From contig JAHBXB010000001.1 in the NCBI GenBank assembly GCA_019636655.1, positions 62,001 to 126,000 on the forward strand: a stretch of DNA of 64,000 nucleotides. The letters are read 5' to 3'. Below the pieces are notes generated by a model that had not been told where the DNA came from, made no database searches, and saw only the letters and a list, made by a program, of their open reading frames with translations. Below are positions 45,079 to 53,073 of this stretch, piece by piece. Origin of the DNA: Phycisphaeraceae bacterium (GTDB lineage: Bacteria > Planctomycetota > Phycisphaerae > Phycisphaerales > UBA1924). The translations under genes and the position numbers were made by a program. The first letter of the stretch is position 1. Every line of letters starts with the position of its first letter.

Positions 45079-45963
45079 CTACCACCGCCCCGCGAGGATC
45101 TCGCCGATCGCGTGGGCCACGCCGTCGCGGGTGTTCGGGAGGGTGTGCCGCTTTGCCGCGGATTTGACCTCCTCGATCGCGTTGCCCATCGCGATCCCCA
45201 GCGCCGCGTGGGCGATCATCGGGATGTCGTTCACCTGGTCGCCGATCGCCGCGATCGATCCGAGCGGGATCCCCCGCTGGGCGGCGAACCAGGAGATCGC
45301 GGTCCACTTCGACACCCGCGGATCGAAGAGTTCGAGGATCAGGGCGACCTCGGCCGGGTCGGTGATGTCCGACCCGGGCATCACGGCGGGGAAATAGTGC
45401 AGGACGGCGCGGTCGCGGAAGGCCTCGCGGATTCGCGCGGCCGCCGCGGCGGACCGATGGCCCGGGGCGCAGAGACCGACGCGGACGGTGTGCTCCGGGT
45501 GCTCGTCTTCGTCGAGCGAGGTGGCGTGCCTCACGGCCACGCCCAGTGCCTCGAACCACCATCTCGTGACCGGGTCGAGGCTCGCGCCGTCGGGGGTGAT
45601 GACGAAGTAGTCGTACCCCGCCGCGTGCCGGTCCTTGAGCACGAGGGCGGCGTGTCCGTCGCCGGTGATGTGGTCAACGGCCGCTCGGACCAGGTCTCGC
45701 TCCATCGGGAAGCGGTGCAGCGTCGAACTCGTGCGCGGGCAGGCCAGCATCGAGCCGCCGGCGATGACCACGGGGTCGTCCTGCTCGATCCGGTCAAGGA
45801 CGTGCCGGCATTCGACCAAGCCGCGACCGGTGCAGACCAAGACCGTGATACCGGCGTGGCGCGCTGCGCGGACTGCCTCAACGTTGGCCCTCGATACGTT
45901 GCCCGACGGGTCGAGCAGCGTGCCGTCAAGATCCAGGGCCAGCAGGCGGTAGGGGGTGGACAT
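45079..45963 (-). CDS. HAD superfamily hydrolase (Cof-like)
   Basis: 294-residue haloacid dehalogenase-type phosphatase of the Cof/YidA subfamily (type IIB). Motif I is LLALDLDGTLLDPSG (nucleophile Asp10, Asp12), motif II is VLVCTGRG, and motif III/IV is AAIGDQVNDIPMIAHA (D-x-x-N-D). A cap domain is inserted between motifs II and III. ATG at 45963 matches the natural start MSTPYRLLALDLDG; the longer frame to 46134 is shadow of the upstream gene. It overlaps the preceding zinc-ribbon gene by 38 bases and leads into rsmA. Substrates are probably sugar or nucleotide phosphates. Confidence 0.9.
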   Translation of the reverse strand: MSTPYRLLALDLDGTLLDPSGNVSRANVEAVRAARHAGITVLVCTGRGLVECRHVLDRIEQDDPVVIAGGSMLACPRTSSTLHRFPMERDLVRAAVDHITGDGHAALVLKDRHAAGYDYFVITPDGASLDPVTRWWFEALGVAVRHATSLDEDEHPEHTVRVGLCAPGHRSAAAAARIREAFRDRAVLHYFPAVMPGSDITDPAEVALILELFDPRVSKWTAISWFAAQRGIPLGSIAAIGDQVNDIPMIAHAALGIAMGNAIEEVKSAAKRHTLPNTRDGVAHAIGEILAGRW

Positions 45964-46225
45964 CGCGGTTGAGCGTAGCCGCCGCGTGGCGTTGCGCCCC
46001 CGGCTCGGGGCGGGCGCCGCACTCGGGGCATTCGTCGGATGTGAGCCCCGTGAGGTCGTACCCGCACGATTGGCAGCAGCCTTCTGGCGGGTGGCGCCAG
46101 CAGTACCACGCGGCGCACGGCCCGGCGATGGCAATAACCACGGCCGAGTCCGGCATGTAGAGCAGCATGAGGATGCAGACCCCGGTTCCGGCGATGGCGC
46201 GCCTCATGGGGACCGACATTGGCAT
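45926..46225 (-). CDS. Small zinc-ribbon membrane protein
   Basis: 99-residue protein. Hydrophobic segments at about residues 7-20 and 24-43 (AIAGTGVCILMLLYMPDSAVVIAIAGPCAAWYC) are followed by a zinc ribbon with two CxxC pairs, C-Q-S-C-G-Y-D-L-T-G-L-T-S-D-E-C-P-E-C-G. This CGYDLTG..CPECG module is abundant in planctomycete proteins and its function is unknown. The C-terminal 30 residues are disordered. The coding end overlaps the start of the HAD gene by 38 bases, so either the two are coupled or the true stop of the functional part is earlier. Confidence 0.72.
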   Translation of the reverse strand: MPMSVPMRRAIAGTGVCILMLLYMPDSAVVIAIAGPCAAWYCWRHPPEGCCQSCGYDLTGLTSDECPECGARPEPGAQRHAAATLNRDVHPLPPAGPGS

Positions 46226-46342
46226 GCCATAAGCCTACCACGCGATTGACGCAGAAACCCCGAGTTTCCAGACCCCGATCAACTCGGCCTGCCCCGCCGC
46301 CGATACCCCAGTTGGGTCCGTTTGACATCAACGAGAGCAGCC

Positions 46343-46795
46343 ATGACGTCCGGTAACGAACATTTGGTCGTCCGTCAGCATGACCGGCATGAGTGCCAGG
46401 TCGCCGTTGAGGTTGCGGTTTCGTCGGAGCACGCTCGCAAGGTGGTGCTCTCACGGACCGTGGGGGATGGCGCTGGCACGATTCAGGTGACCATGGTTGA
46501 CATCAGTTCGGGCGGGCTCGGGCTCTCGTCGAACGTCTTCCTCCCCAAGGGGTGTCACCTCGACGTCCGCCTGATACGAGCCGACGACCAGGCCGGCGGA
46601 TCGAAGTCCGCCCGGACGATCTTCGAGACCCGCGTGCGGATCCAGCGCACGGCGATGGTCGACAAGTCGCCTACGTACTACATCGGGACGGCGTTCATCA
46701 GCGACGATCCCGTCGAGGAATCCCAGCGCCGGGCGCTGATGGAGCAGATCCGAAACGGCGCGCTCTCGGCGGGAGAGGCGGGTGCGCATGTTTAG
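46343..46795 (+). CDS. PilZ domain protein
   Basis: 150-residue protein with a PilZ fold, a candidate c-di-GMP receptor. The N-terminal RxxxR-type motif is RQHDRHECQVAVEV (R12, R16) and the second motif is V-D-I-S-S-G-G-L-G-L (D/NxSxxG form), so the c-di-GMP ligand residues are preserved. ATG at 46343. It is the first gene of the secretion/pilus-like set and its end overlaps the start of the GspE-like ATPase by 8 bases, suggesting direct control of the assembly ATPase by c-di-GMP. That control is inferred. Confidence 0.88.
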   Translation: MTSGNEHLVVRQHDRHECQVAVEVAVSSEHARKVVLSRTVGDGAGTIQVTMVDISSGGLGLSSNVFLPKGCHLDVRLIRADDQAGGSKSARTIFETRVRIQRTAMVDKSPTYYIGTAFISDDPVEESQRRALMEQIRNGALSAGEAGAHV

Positions 46796-48509
46796 CCACG
46801 ATGAGTTCGTGATCGCGATGCTCGTCGAGGACGGGCGGCTGGACCGGGCCCGCGCGGAGGATGTCGCGCGGCACGCCCTGGAGAAGAAGGTCGGCAAGTC
46901 GCAGGCGGTCATCGACCTGGGGATCGTGCCCGCGAGGGACGTGACGATCACGCGGGCCGCCATCGCCGAGTGTCCGTTTGTTGATCTTGATCAGTTTGAA
47001 ACGGATATCAGCAACGCCTCTCGCCTGCCGCGGACAGTGGCCGAGGGGCTCGAGGCGTTCCCGCTGTTCGAGCTCGGGGACCTGACGACCGTCGGCATGG
47101 CCGACCCGCTGGACCTCAAGGCGGTCGATCAGCTCCGCGCCCTGCTCAAGACCGACATCGAGCCGGTGCTCTGCGAGCCCGGCGCGCTGGCCAAGCTGAT
47201 CGCGAGCGCCTACTCGCTGCACGCGGGCGGTGACACGCGTCTCTCGCCCGCCGTGCAGGCCGCGAGCCTGACCACGGGCGACGAGCCGATCGTCGCCGCG
47301 GTGAACCAGATCATCGCCCAGGCGGTGATGGAGAACGCGAGCGACATCCACATCGGGCCCGACGAGTCGTCGCTGCACCTGCGCTTCCGCGTGGACGGGG
47401 CGCTGCACCCGCGCCAGGGGCCGCCGCTGTCGGCGCACCTCGGGTTGGTGCAGCGTCTCAAGGTGATGGCCAACCTGGACCTCACTGTGACGCGCCGGCC
47501 GCAGGACGGCAAGTTCCGTTTCACGCATGCCGACCGGGCGGTGGATATCCGGCTGAGCATCATCCCGACGGTGTGCGGCGAGAACGTCGTCATGCGGCTC
47601 CTGGCCTCGGGCGGCACGATCAAGGGATTCGCTGAGCTGGGGCTGCCGCCGGCGATCACCACCCAGTTCGAGTCCGCGATCGAGCACCCGCACGGCATGA
47701 TCCTGGTCACGGGCCCGACCGGCTCGGGAAAGACGACGACGCTCTACACGGCCATCAAGCGGCTCAACAGCCCTGACGTCAACGTCATGACGATCGAGGA
47801 CCCGGTCGAGATCCGGCTCCCGATGGTCCGCCAGATCCAGGTCCACAGCGAGATCGGCATGACCTTCGCGGGGGCGCTGCGTTCGATCCTGCGGCAGGAC
47901 CCGGACGTGGTGCTCGTGGGCGAGATCCGCGACGAGGAGACCGCCCGCATCGCGGTGCAGGCCGCGCTCACCGGCCACCTGGTGCTCAGCACGCTGCACA
48001 CCAACGATGCGCCCGGCGCGATCGCGCGGCTGCGCGACTTCGGTCTCCCGGCCTTCGCCATCAACTCGGCGCTGCTGTGCGTGGTCGCCCAGCGGCTGGT
48101 GCGGCGCGTCTGCCAGCACTGCGCCGCACCCGACCATCCCACGCCGCTCGTGCTCGCCCGCTTCGGGCTCAGCCCCGACAAGGCCAGTTTCCAGCGCGGC
48201 GCCGGGTGCGGACGCTGCAGCAGCACCGGCTACCGCGGCCGCATCGGCGTGTACGAGATGCTCGACATGGGCATCCCCGTGCAGAAGGCGATCGACAAGG
48301 GCGCGACCACGATCCAGATCAAGCAGGCCGCCGAGTCGTGCGGCTACCGCCCGATGTGGTTCGACGGCCTGGAGAAGGCACAGCTCGGTCACACCACGCT
48401 CGAAGAGGTGTCCCGCGTCGTCGCGCTCGAACTCTCCGGCGAGGACGCCGGGTCCGCCGACCACGCCGCGCATCACCCGGACGGCACCGCAGGGAGGCTC
48501 AGCGCATGA
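46788..48509 (+). CDS. gspE: GspE/PilB-type secretion ATPase
   Basis: Assembly ATPase of a type II secretion or type IV pilus-like system. In 573 residues: an N-terminal domain of the T2SSE_N/MshEN type (FVIAMLVEDGRLDRARAED..), then the ATPase core with Walker A GPTGSGKTT at residues about 309-317, Asp box IEDPVE, Walker B VLVGEIRDEET and His box HLVLSTLHTNDAPGA. A tetracysteine zinc motif CQHC (about 442-445) and CGRC follows, as in GspE/PilB. ATG at 46788; a GTG at 46782 is possible. The stop overlaps the GspF start (ATGA). The nucleotide-binding N-terminus might bind c-di-GMP as in MshE, but the motif is incomplete. Confidence 0.95.
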   Translation: MFSHDEFVIAMLVEDGRLDRARAEDVARHALEKKVGKSQAVIDLGIVPARDVTITRAAIAECPFVDLDQFETDISNASRLPRTVAEGLEAFPLFELGDLTTVGMADPLDLKAVDQLRALLKTDIEPVLCEPGALAKLIASAYSLHAGGDTRLSPAVQAASLTTGDEPIVAAVNQIIAQAVMENASDIHIGPDESSLHLRFRVDGALHPRQGPPLSAHLGLVQRLKVMANLDLTVTRRPQDGKFRFTHADRAVDIRLSIIPTVCGENVVMRLLASGGTIKGFAELGLPPAITTQFESAIEHPHGMILVTGPTGSGKTTTLYTAIKRLNSPDVNVMTIEDPVEIRLPMVRQIQVHSEIGMTFAGALRSILRQDPDVVLVGEIRDEETARIAVQAALTGHLVLSTLHTNDAPGAIARLRDFGLPAFAINSALLCVVAQRLVRRVCQHCAAPDHPTPLVLARFGLSPDKASFQRGAGCGRCSSTGYRGRIGVYEMLDMGIPVQKAIDKGATTIQIKQAAESCGYRPMWFDGLEKAQLGHTTLEEVSRVVALELSGEDAGSADHAAHHPDGTAGRLSA

Positions 48510-49708
48510 GCACGATCGCGTTCGAATACACCGCACTCGAGAAGTCCGGCGTCAAGCGCCGGGGCGTGCTCCGCGCCGGCAGCAAGGCCGACGCCCTCCG
48601 CCAGGTCGCCGCGCTGGATCTCACGCCCGTCCGCATCAAGCAGGTGCGGGAGGTCGTCCGCGCCCGAGGCCGGACCATCCGCGTCAAGGACATCGCGCAC
48701 TTCACGTACCAGTTCAGCGTTCTCATGGGCGCCCGCATCCCGATCGGAGAGGGCCTGCTCTCCATCGCCCAGCAGGAGACCAACGCCAAGCTCCGCGAGG
48801 TCATTACCGACATCGCCACGCGCATCGAGGCCGGCGAGCAGATCGCCAACGCGATGACGCATCACCACAAGGTCTTCGGCGAGTTGTACATCCAGACGAT
48901 CCGCGCCGCCGAGCGCACGGGCAACCTCGTGCCCGTGCTGGAGCACCTCTCGGAGCTGCTCGAGCGCCAGCGGGAAAGCCAGCAGCAGGTCCGGTCGGCC
49001 CTCATGTACCCCACCTGCGTCGTCGTCGTCCTGGTCCTGGCTGTCACGTTCCTGATCGGCGTGGTCATCCCCAAGTTCGCCAAGATGTTCGCCTCCAAGG
49101 GGCAGCAGCTCCCGATCTTCACGCGCATCCTCATGGCGGTCGGCGAGTCCATGCAGGCCTACTGGTGGGCCTACCTCGGTGCCGCCGTGGCGGGCGTGTT
49201 CATGATCAAGTTCGCCTGGAATCGCCCGCGGGGCCGGAACTTCATCGAGGCCATCTTCCACCGCATCCCGATCATCAAGGACATCCTCGTCGGCGCGGCG
49301 ATGAGCCGCTTCACGCGAGTCCTGGGCCTAGGCGTGCAGTCGGGCGTCGGCCTGATCGACTCGATCGAACTGGCTTCCAACGCCTCCGGACGCCCCGCGC
49401 TGCTCCGCGACGGCCAGCGCATCGCCGAACAGGTCCGCACCGGCGGACGGCTCAGGGACGTCCTGGCTGTCTGCGGTTATATTCCCAACTTCGCAAAGCG
49501 CATGCTCAGCGCGGGCGAGGAGTCGGGCGACGTCCCCAAGATGTGCCAGCTCATCGCCCGCCACTACGAGCGGGAGACTGCACACCTGACCAAGAACATC
49601 GGCACGGTCATCGAGCCCGTGCTCATCGTGCTCATCGCCGGCGTCGTGCTGGTCGTCGCCCTCGCGATCTTCCTGCCGATGTGGGACATGGTCAAGCTGG
49701 TGAGCTAG
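48506..49708 (+). CDS. gspF: GspF/PilC-type inner-membrane platform protein
   Basis: Polytopic platform that couples ATPase rotation to pseudopilus assembly. The 400-residue protein has two T2SSF domains; the first (about 65-190) includes QFSVLMGARIPIGEGLLSIAQQE and the second (about 270-395) FTRVLGLGVQSGVGLIDSIELAS and AGEESGDVPKMCQLIARHYE. Membrane helices are near residues 172-190 (CVVVVLVLAVTFLIGVVIP), 214-232 and 372-392. Length is typical for GspF. It is coupled to gspE by an ATGA overlap. An inverted repeat lies after the stop. Confidence 0.95.
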   Translation: MSTIAFEYTALEKSGVKRRGVLRAGSKADALRQVAALDLTPVRIKQVREVVRARGRTIRVKDIAHFTYQFSVLMGARIPIGEGLLSIAQQETNAKLREVITDIATRIEAGEQIANAMTHHHKVFGELYIQTIRAAERTGNLVPVLEHLSELLERQRESQQQVRSALMYPTCVVVVLVLAVTFLIGVVIPKFAKMFASKGQQLPIFTRILMAVGESMQAYWWAYLGAAVAGVFMIKFAWNRPRGRNFIEAIFHRIPIIKDILVGAAMSRFTRVLGLGVQSGVGLIDSIELASNASGRPALLRDGQRIAEQVRTGGRLRDVLAVCGYIPNFAKRMLSAGEESGDVPKMCQLIARHYERETAHLTKNIGTVIEPVLIVLIAGVVLVVALAIFLPMWDMVKLVS

Positions 49709-50013
49709 ACCCGTCCAGGCACCACGACCCCTTGTTGCAGGAGAGCGGACGCCCCGACGCGTCCGCTCTCATTCCCATGCGCCCGCCGCGGCCCCAAGCC
49801 GGCTGCGCGTGAAGCCTGAGCGCCTGTGCCGCGGAGTCCGTCTATGACGCTCTGGCGCTCTGGGGCTGGTCGGCGCTGCACCGAAACGCTCATGAAGGCC
49901 AGTCTCCTGTCGGATACATACACGGCGGGTGCCACGATCGCAATCGTCCGTTGCAACCACGCATTCCCGTTGTCGGAAGACTCGAGCCCCGCCGGGGCCG
50001 GAAAGGAGCCAAG
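49709..50013 (+). other. 305-base intergenic stretch in front of pseudopilins
   Basis: No gene seen. It holds the strong inverted repeat at 49741-49770 (separate entry), a small GCCCC/GGGGC hairpin (49986-49998) next to the ribosome binding site, and a GGAAAGGAG Shine-Dalgarno at 50000-50008. Its role is probably to end the gspEF transcript and carry the promoter for abundant pseudopilin expression, which would need more product than the ATPase. AT-richer words such as GGATACATAC (49915-49924) may be a -10 but no clear pair was found. Confidence 0.55.
49741..49776 (+). terminator. Hairpin after gspF
   Basis: GAGAGCGGACGC (49741-49752), loop CCCGAC, GCGTCCGCTCTC (49759-49770), a perfect 12-bp stem. 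The following ATTCCC is only weakly U-rich. It may partly stop transcription between the motor genes and the pseudopilin genes. Confidence 0.7.
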
Positions 50014-50496
50014 ATGGATCTCGTGCTGAATCGGGGGAACAAGAACCGGGCGTTTACGCTGATCGAGCTCATCGTTGTGATCGTCGTTCTGGCGATCCTC
50101 AGCGGCATCGCCATCCCCAAGTACATTGACTACACGGCCAACGCCAAGGCGTCCTCCTGCAAGGGCACGCTCGGCGGCGTTCGCTCCGCGATCGCCAACT
50201 TCTATGCGAACCGCGCCGCCAACGGCACGGCCGCGTACCCCACCGTGGGCGAGATGAACACCTTTGGTTCGACCGGCGTGATGCAGGAAGCCATCCCGGC
50301 CAACCCCTATATCTCGACCACGACCCTGGTCAGCGGCACCAGCATCCCGACCAATGCGTACGTCATCGCGGGCACCTTCCCGGCGCCCCCGACGCTCCCC
50401 CCGGTCGAGACCACCGCGACCGGCGGCTGGCGCTACGACGCGACCAACGGCCGCTTCTGGGCCAACAGCAACACCGTCGGCGAGAACGCCTGGTAA
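50014..50496 (+). CDS. Major pseudopilin A (GspG/PilA-like)
   Basis: 160-residue type II secretion/type IV pilin-like subunit. The prepilin signature is N-R-A followed by FTLIELIVVIVVLAILSGIAIPKY, with cleavage expected after Ala13 (Ala rather than the usual Gly at -1), Phe14 becoming residue +1 and Glu18 at +5. The long hydrophobic helix is the filament core. The C-terminal domain has one conserved region ending GRFWANSNTVGENAW. A strong SD (AAAGGAG) is 5 bases before ATG 50014. The next gene is a close paralogue. Confidence 0.93.
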   Translation: MDLVLNRGNKNRAFTLIELIVVIVVLAILSGIAIPKYIDYTANAKASSCKGTLGGVRSAIANFYANRAANGTAAYPTVGEMNTFGSTGVMQEAIPANPYISTTTLVSGTSIPTNAYVIAGTFPAPPTLPPVETTATGGWRYDATNGRFWANSNTVGENAW

Positions 50497-50531
50497 TCAC
50501 TCGCAGGCGGGTCGCCGATCCGATGCAATCG

Positions 50532-50570
50532 ACCCGCCGGTGGTAACGCGCCGGCGGGTTCTTTCTTTCC
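50532..50570 (+). terminator. Hairpin with U-rich tail between the two major pseudopilins
   Basis: ACCCGCCGG (50532-50540) pairs with CCGGCGGGT (50551-50559) around a 10-base loop, followed by TTCTTTCTTTCC. It sits 36 bases past pseudopilin A and could attenuate read-through so that A is made in excess of the downstream genes. Confidence 0.7.
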
Positions 50571-50641
50571 TGATAGCCGTCTCTGCTCCACGTGGCAAGT
50601 GGGGCTGGGGCAAGCGAAACGATCGAGACCAGCGAGACCTC

Positions 50642-51082
50642 ATGACGACCTGCTCCCGCATCCCGACGAGCGCCCGCAGGGCATTCACACTGATCGAGCT
50701 GATCGTGGTGATCGTCGTCCTCGCGATCCTCTCGGGCGTCGCGATCCCCAAGTACCTTGACTACTCCGCCTCGGCCAAGGCCTCCTCCTGCCGTGCTACC
50801 CTCGGCGCTGCGCGCTCCGCCATCACCAACTACATCGCCCAGTCGGGTTTGAACGGCGCCGCGACGCCCCCCGCCCTGGTCACGTTCCAGACCCTCGGCG
50901 GCGTCATGAACGAGCCGCTCCCCGCCAATCCCTACATGGCCTCCAGCGAGATCGCCGCCGCCACCTACCCCGCGAGTCCCGCAACGCCGCCTCCGGTCAG
51001 CGGGTCCCACGGCTGGAACTATGACCCCGCCTCCGGCCGCTTCTGGGCCAACAGCGACACCGTCGGAGAAAACACGTGGTAG
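50642..51082 (+). CDS. Major pseudopilin B (GspG/PilA-like)
   Basis: 146-residue paralogue of pseudopilin A. Cleavage is expected after Ala14 (S-A-R-R-A before FTLIELIVVIVVLAILSGVAIPKY) with Glu19 at +5. The C-terminus is NYDPASGRFWANSDTVGENTW, almost identical in pattern to A's. The two genes differ mainly in the middle loop (NYIAQSGLNGAATPPALVTF..). ATG at 50642. Its stop overlaps the GspH-like start by 7 bases. Together they may be two filament components or a duplicated substrate. Confidence 0.9.
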   Translation: MTTCSRIPTSARRAFTLIELIVVIVVLAILSGVAIPKYLDYSASAKASSCRATLGAARSAITNYIAQSGLNGAATPPALVTFQTLGGVMNEPLPANPYMASSEIAAATYPASPATPPPVSGSHGWNYDPASGRFWANSDTVGENTW

Positions 51083-51606
51083 CCGCCACTCATGCCGCAT
51101 CCCGCCGCCGCGCCTTCACCCTCGTCGAGATGATCGCGGTGATGGTCGTTGTCTCGGTGGTCGCGGCCGTGGCGATCCCGTCGTTCTCCTCGATCGCAGG
51201 GACCCGCCAGATCGCCGCCGCGAGGCTCCTGCTCCGAGACCTTACCTACGCCCGCGAGCGGGCGATCGCCACGGGCACCCGCGTCTGGGTCGTCTTCTCC
51301 GTCAGCGGCAACTCGTACTCCGTGCTCGCCGAGAACCCGGCCGCCCCCGGCCGGGCCGGCGCCGCCATCATCCCCGACCCGTCGGCCCCGAACCGCACCT
51401 ACCAGCAACTGCTCAACACCGGCGAGTTCTCCGGGGTCCAGATCGTCAGCGCCGCGTTCGACAGCCAGGTCGAGGTCGGGTTCGACTGGTGCGGCCGGCC
51501 GCTCAACACCACCTCCGCGTTCCTCGCCGCGAACGGCGTCGTCACCCTCACCGGCTCCAAGACCGTCACCGTGCAGGCCCGAACCGGGCTGTGCACCATG
51601 CCCTGA
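51076..51606 (+). CDS. GspH-like minor pseudopilin
   Basis: 176-residue minor pseudopilin. Signature R-R-R-A before FTLVEMIAVMVVVSVVAAVAIPSF, cleavage after Ala13 and Glu18 at +5. The following ARLLLRDLTYARERAIATGTRVWVVF is the typical start of the GspH/FimT C-terminal domain, with an RAIA-x-x-G-x-x-V pattern. A pair of cysteines (Cys at about 137 and near the C-terminus in TGLCTMP) may form a disulphide. Start is GTG at 51076, overlapping pseudopilin B by 7 bases. Confidence 0.9.
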   Translation: MVAATHAASRRRAFTLVEMIAVMVVVSVVAAVAIPSFSSIAGTRQIAAARLLLRDLTYARERAIATGTRVWVVFSVSGNSYSVLAENPAAPGRAGAAIIPDPSAPNRTYQQLLNTGEFSGVQIVSAAFDSQVEVGFDWCGRPLNTTSAFLAANGVVTLTGSKTVTVQARTGLCTMP

Positions 51607-51613
51607 GGCCACC

Positions 51614-52063
51614 ATGGTCCCCCGCGCCCCCGCACGCACATCCCGCCGCTCACCCGCCCGCCGCGGGTTCACGCTGATCGAGGCGATCGCCTCGATGGTC
51701 ATTCTCGGCATCGCGCTCCCGCCCATGCTCTGGGCCGTTCGCCAGGAGCACCGCAACCGCATCTCGCCCCTCTACGCCTCCAAGGCCCGCTGGCTTGCGA
51801 CCGAGAAACTCGAGGACATCATCGCCGACCGCCACAGCACCACCCGCGGCTACGCCTACCTGACCGCCGGCAACTACCCCGCCGAGGCCACCATCAGCGG
51901 CTACCCGGGCTTCTCGCGCTCCGTCGCTCTCGTCGAAACCGGTCCGGACCTCGCCACCGCCGGCACGGGCTACATGAAAGTCACCGTCTCCGTCACCTGG
52001 ACCGACTCCACCGGGACGTCGCGGACCCTGCCGGTCAGCACCGTCCTCACGGATTACAACTGA
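51614..52063 (+). CDS. GspI/PilV-like minor pseudopilin
   Basis: 149-residue minor pseudopilin. Signature A-R-R-G before FTLIEAIASMVILGIALPPML, with Gly18 at -1 and Glu23 at +5. The ASKARWLATEKLEDIIADRH part is similar to the GspI/PilV helix, and the C-terminus ends in a beta-strand-rich region with VTVSVTWTDSTGTSRTLPVSTVL. ATG at 51614, 8 bases after the GspH-like stop. With the GspJ- and GspK-like products it would form the pseudopilus tip. Confidence 0.85.
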   Translation: MVPRAPARTSRRSPARRGFTLIEAIASMVILGIALPPMLWAVRQEHRNRISPLYASKARWLATEKLEDIIADRHSTTRGYAYLTAGNYPAEATISGYPGFSRSVALVETGPDLATAGTGYMKVTVSVTWTDSTGTSRTLPVSTVLTDYN

Positions 52064-52071
52064 GCCACCCG

Positions 52072-52647
52072 ATGAACCGCCCCGCCCGCAATCGCCGCAC
52101 GCACCCACGCGCCGCCCGCCGCCGCGCCGGCTACACGCTGGTCGAGGCCATCGTGGCCATCGTGATCGTCGCGCTCCTCGGCTCGGTCGCCTCCACCATG
52201 ATCTTCGAGTCCATCAAGGGCTACCGCGACGCGGCTGTCCGCGGCCAGATCCACCAGAACGTCTCCGCCGCCGCCGATCGCCTCACCAGGTCGCTGTGGA
52301 GCATCAACCGCGACACCTCCGCCTCGGTCGTCGCCCCCGCGATTTCATCGGTCGCCCCGTCGGCAATGACCTTCAACTCCAACTGGAGCCTTTCGCTCTC
52401 CGGCGGCCAGTTGCTCCTCAGCGAGAACGGCCAGACCGCAACCCCGCTGGTCCACAATGTCTCCGCGTTCTCCATCCAGTGCTACGACGAGTCCAACAAC
52501 GCCCTAGGCGCCACGCTCAGCGGCGCGGCCACGCAGGGCATCCGCCGGATCCAGATGCAGATCACCGTCACCGAGCATGGTCTCAGCGAGACGATCCGGA
52601 TGAAGGTCTATCTGCGAAGCACCATGAAGGGAGCGGCCATCGGATGA
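52072..52647 (+). CDS. GspJ/PilW-like minor pseudopilin
   Basis: 191-residue minor pseudopilin. An unusually long, strongly basic pre-sequence (about 20 residues rich in Arg) ends in R-R-R-A-G before YTLVEAIVAIVIVALLGSVAST, with Gly20 at -1 and Glu25 at +5. The mature C-terminus carries a beta-rich domain (VHNVSAFSIQCYDESNNAL.., IRRIQMQITVTEHGLSETIRMKVYLRS) of the GspJ/PilW type. Its stop overlaps the next start (ATGA). Confidence 0.82.
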   Translation: MNRPARNRRTHPRAARRRAGYTLVEAIVAIVIVALLGSVASTMIFESIKGYRDAAVRGQIHQNVSAAADRLTRSLWSINRDTSASVVAPAISSVAPSAMTFNSNWSLSLSGGQLLLSENGQTATPLVHNVSAFSIQCYDESNNALGATLSGAATQGIRRIQMQITVTEHGLSETIRMKVYLRSTMKGAAIG

Positions 52648-53054
52648 GAACCCTGAGGCCCATCCCAGCCGCCCGCCGCCGAGCCCGCCACCGGGGCTCG
52701 ATTGGTCTGGCCATGGTCATCGTGCTCATCATCGTTCAGCTCACTGTCATCGGTGTCGTTACTACCGGTGTGCGCGAGCAGGACATCACCATCCAGCGGC
52801 TCGATACCCTGCGGGCCTTCTACGCCGCCGAGGGCGGCATGAACATGGCCATCCGCGAGATGATGAACAACGTCGACGAGGACGGCGACGGCGTCATCGG
52901 CACCATCAGCGACGACGGCAACGCCGCGAACGACCCCGCGCTCGCCGCGGCCCGCTTGGTCGTCACCAAGTCGATCTCCGGTCCCCAGATCACCCTCACC
53001 AGCCAGGGCCGCTCCGGCATCGCCCGGCGCAAAGCCCAGGCGGTGCTCCAGTAG
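52644..53054 (+). CDS. PilX/GspK-like protein lacking Glu+5
   Basis: 136-residue protein with a prepilin-like N-terminus: H-R-G before SIGLAMVIVLIIVQLTVIGVVTTG. Gly18 could be the -1 residue, but there is no Glu at +5 (Ala instead), as in PilX-type minor pilins. After the helix, FYAAEGGMNMAIREMMNNVDEDGDG is the pattern of PilX/GspK N-terminal domains (A-E-G-x-x-x-A), and DEDGDGVIG may bind calcium. The domain is much shorter than GspK (about 300). It is the last pseudopilin-like gene before the beta-helix pair. Confidence 0.75.
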   Translation: MRTLRPIPAARRRARHRGSIGLAMVIVLIIVQLTVIGVVTTGVREQDITIQRLDTLRAFYAAEGGMNMAIREMMNNVDEDGDGVIGTISDDGNAANDPALAAARLVVTKSISGPQITLTSQGRSGIARRKAQAVLQ

Positions 53055-53073
53055 GCCCGCCGGAGGACCAGCA

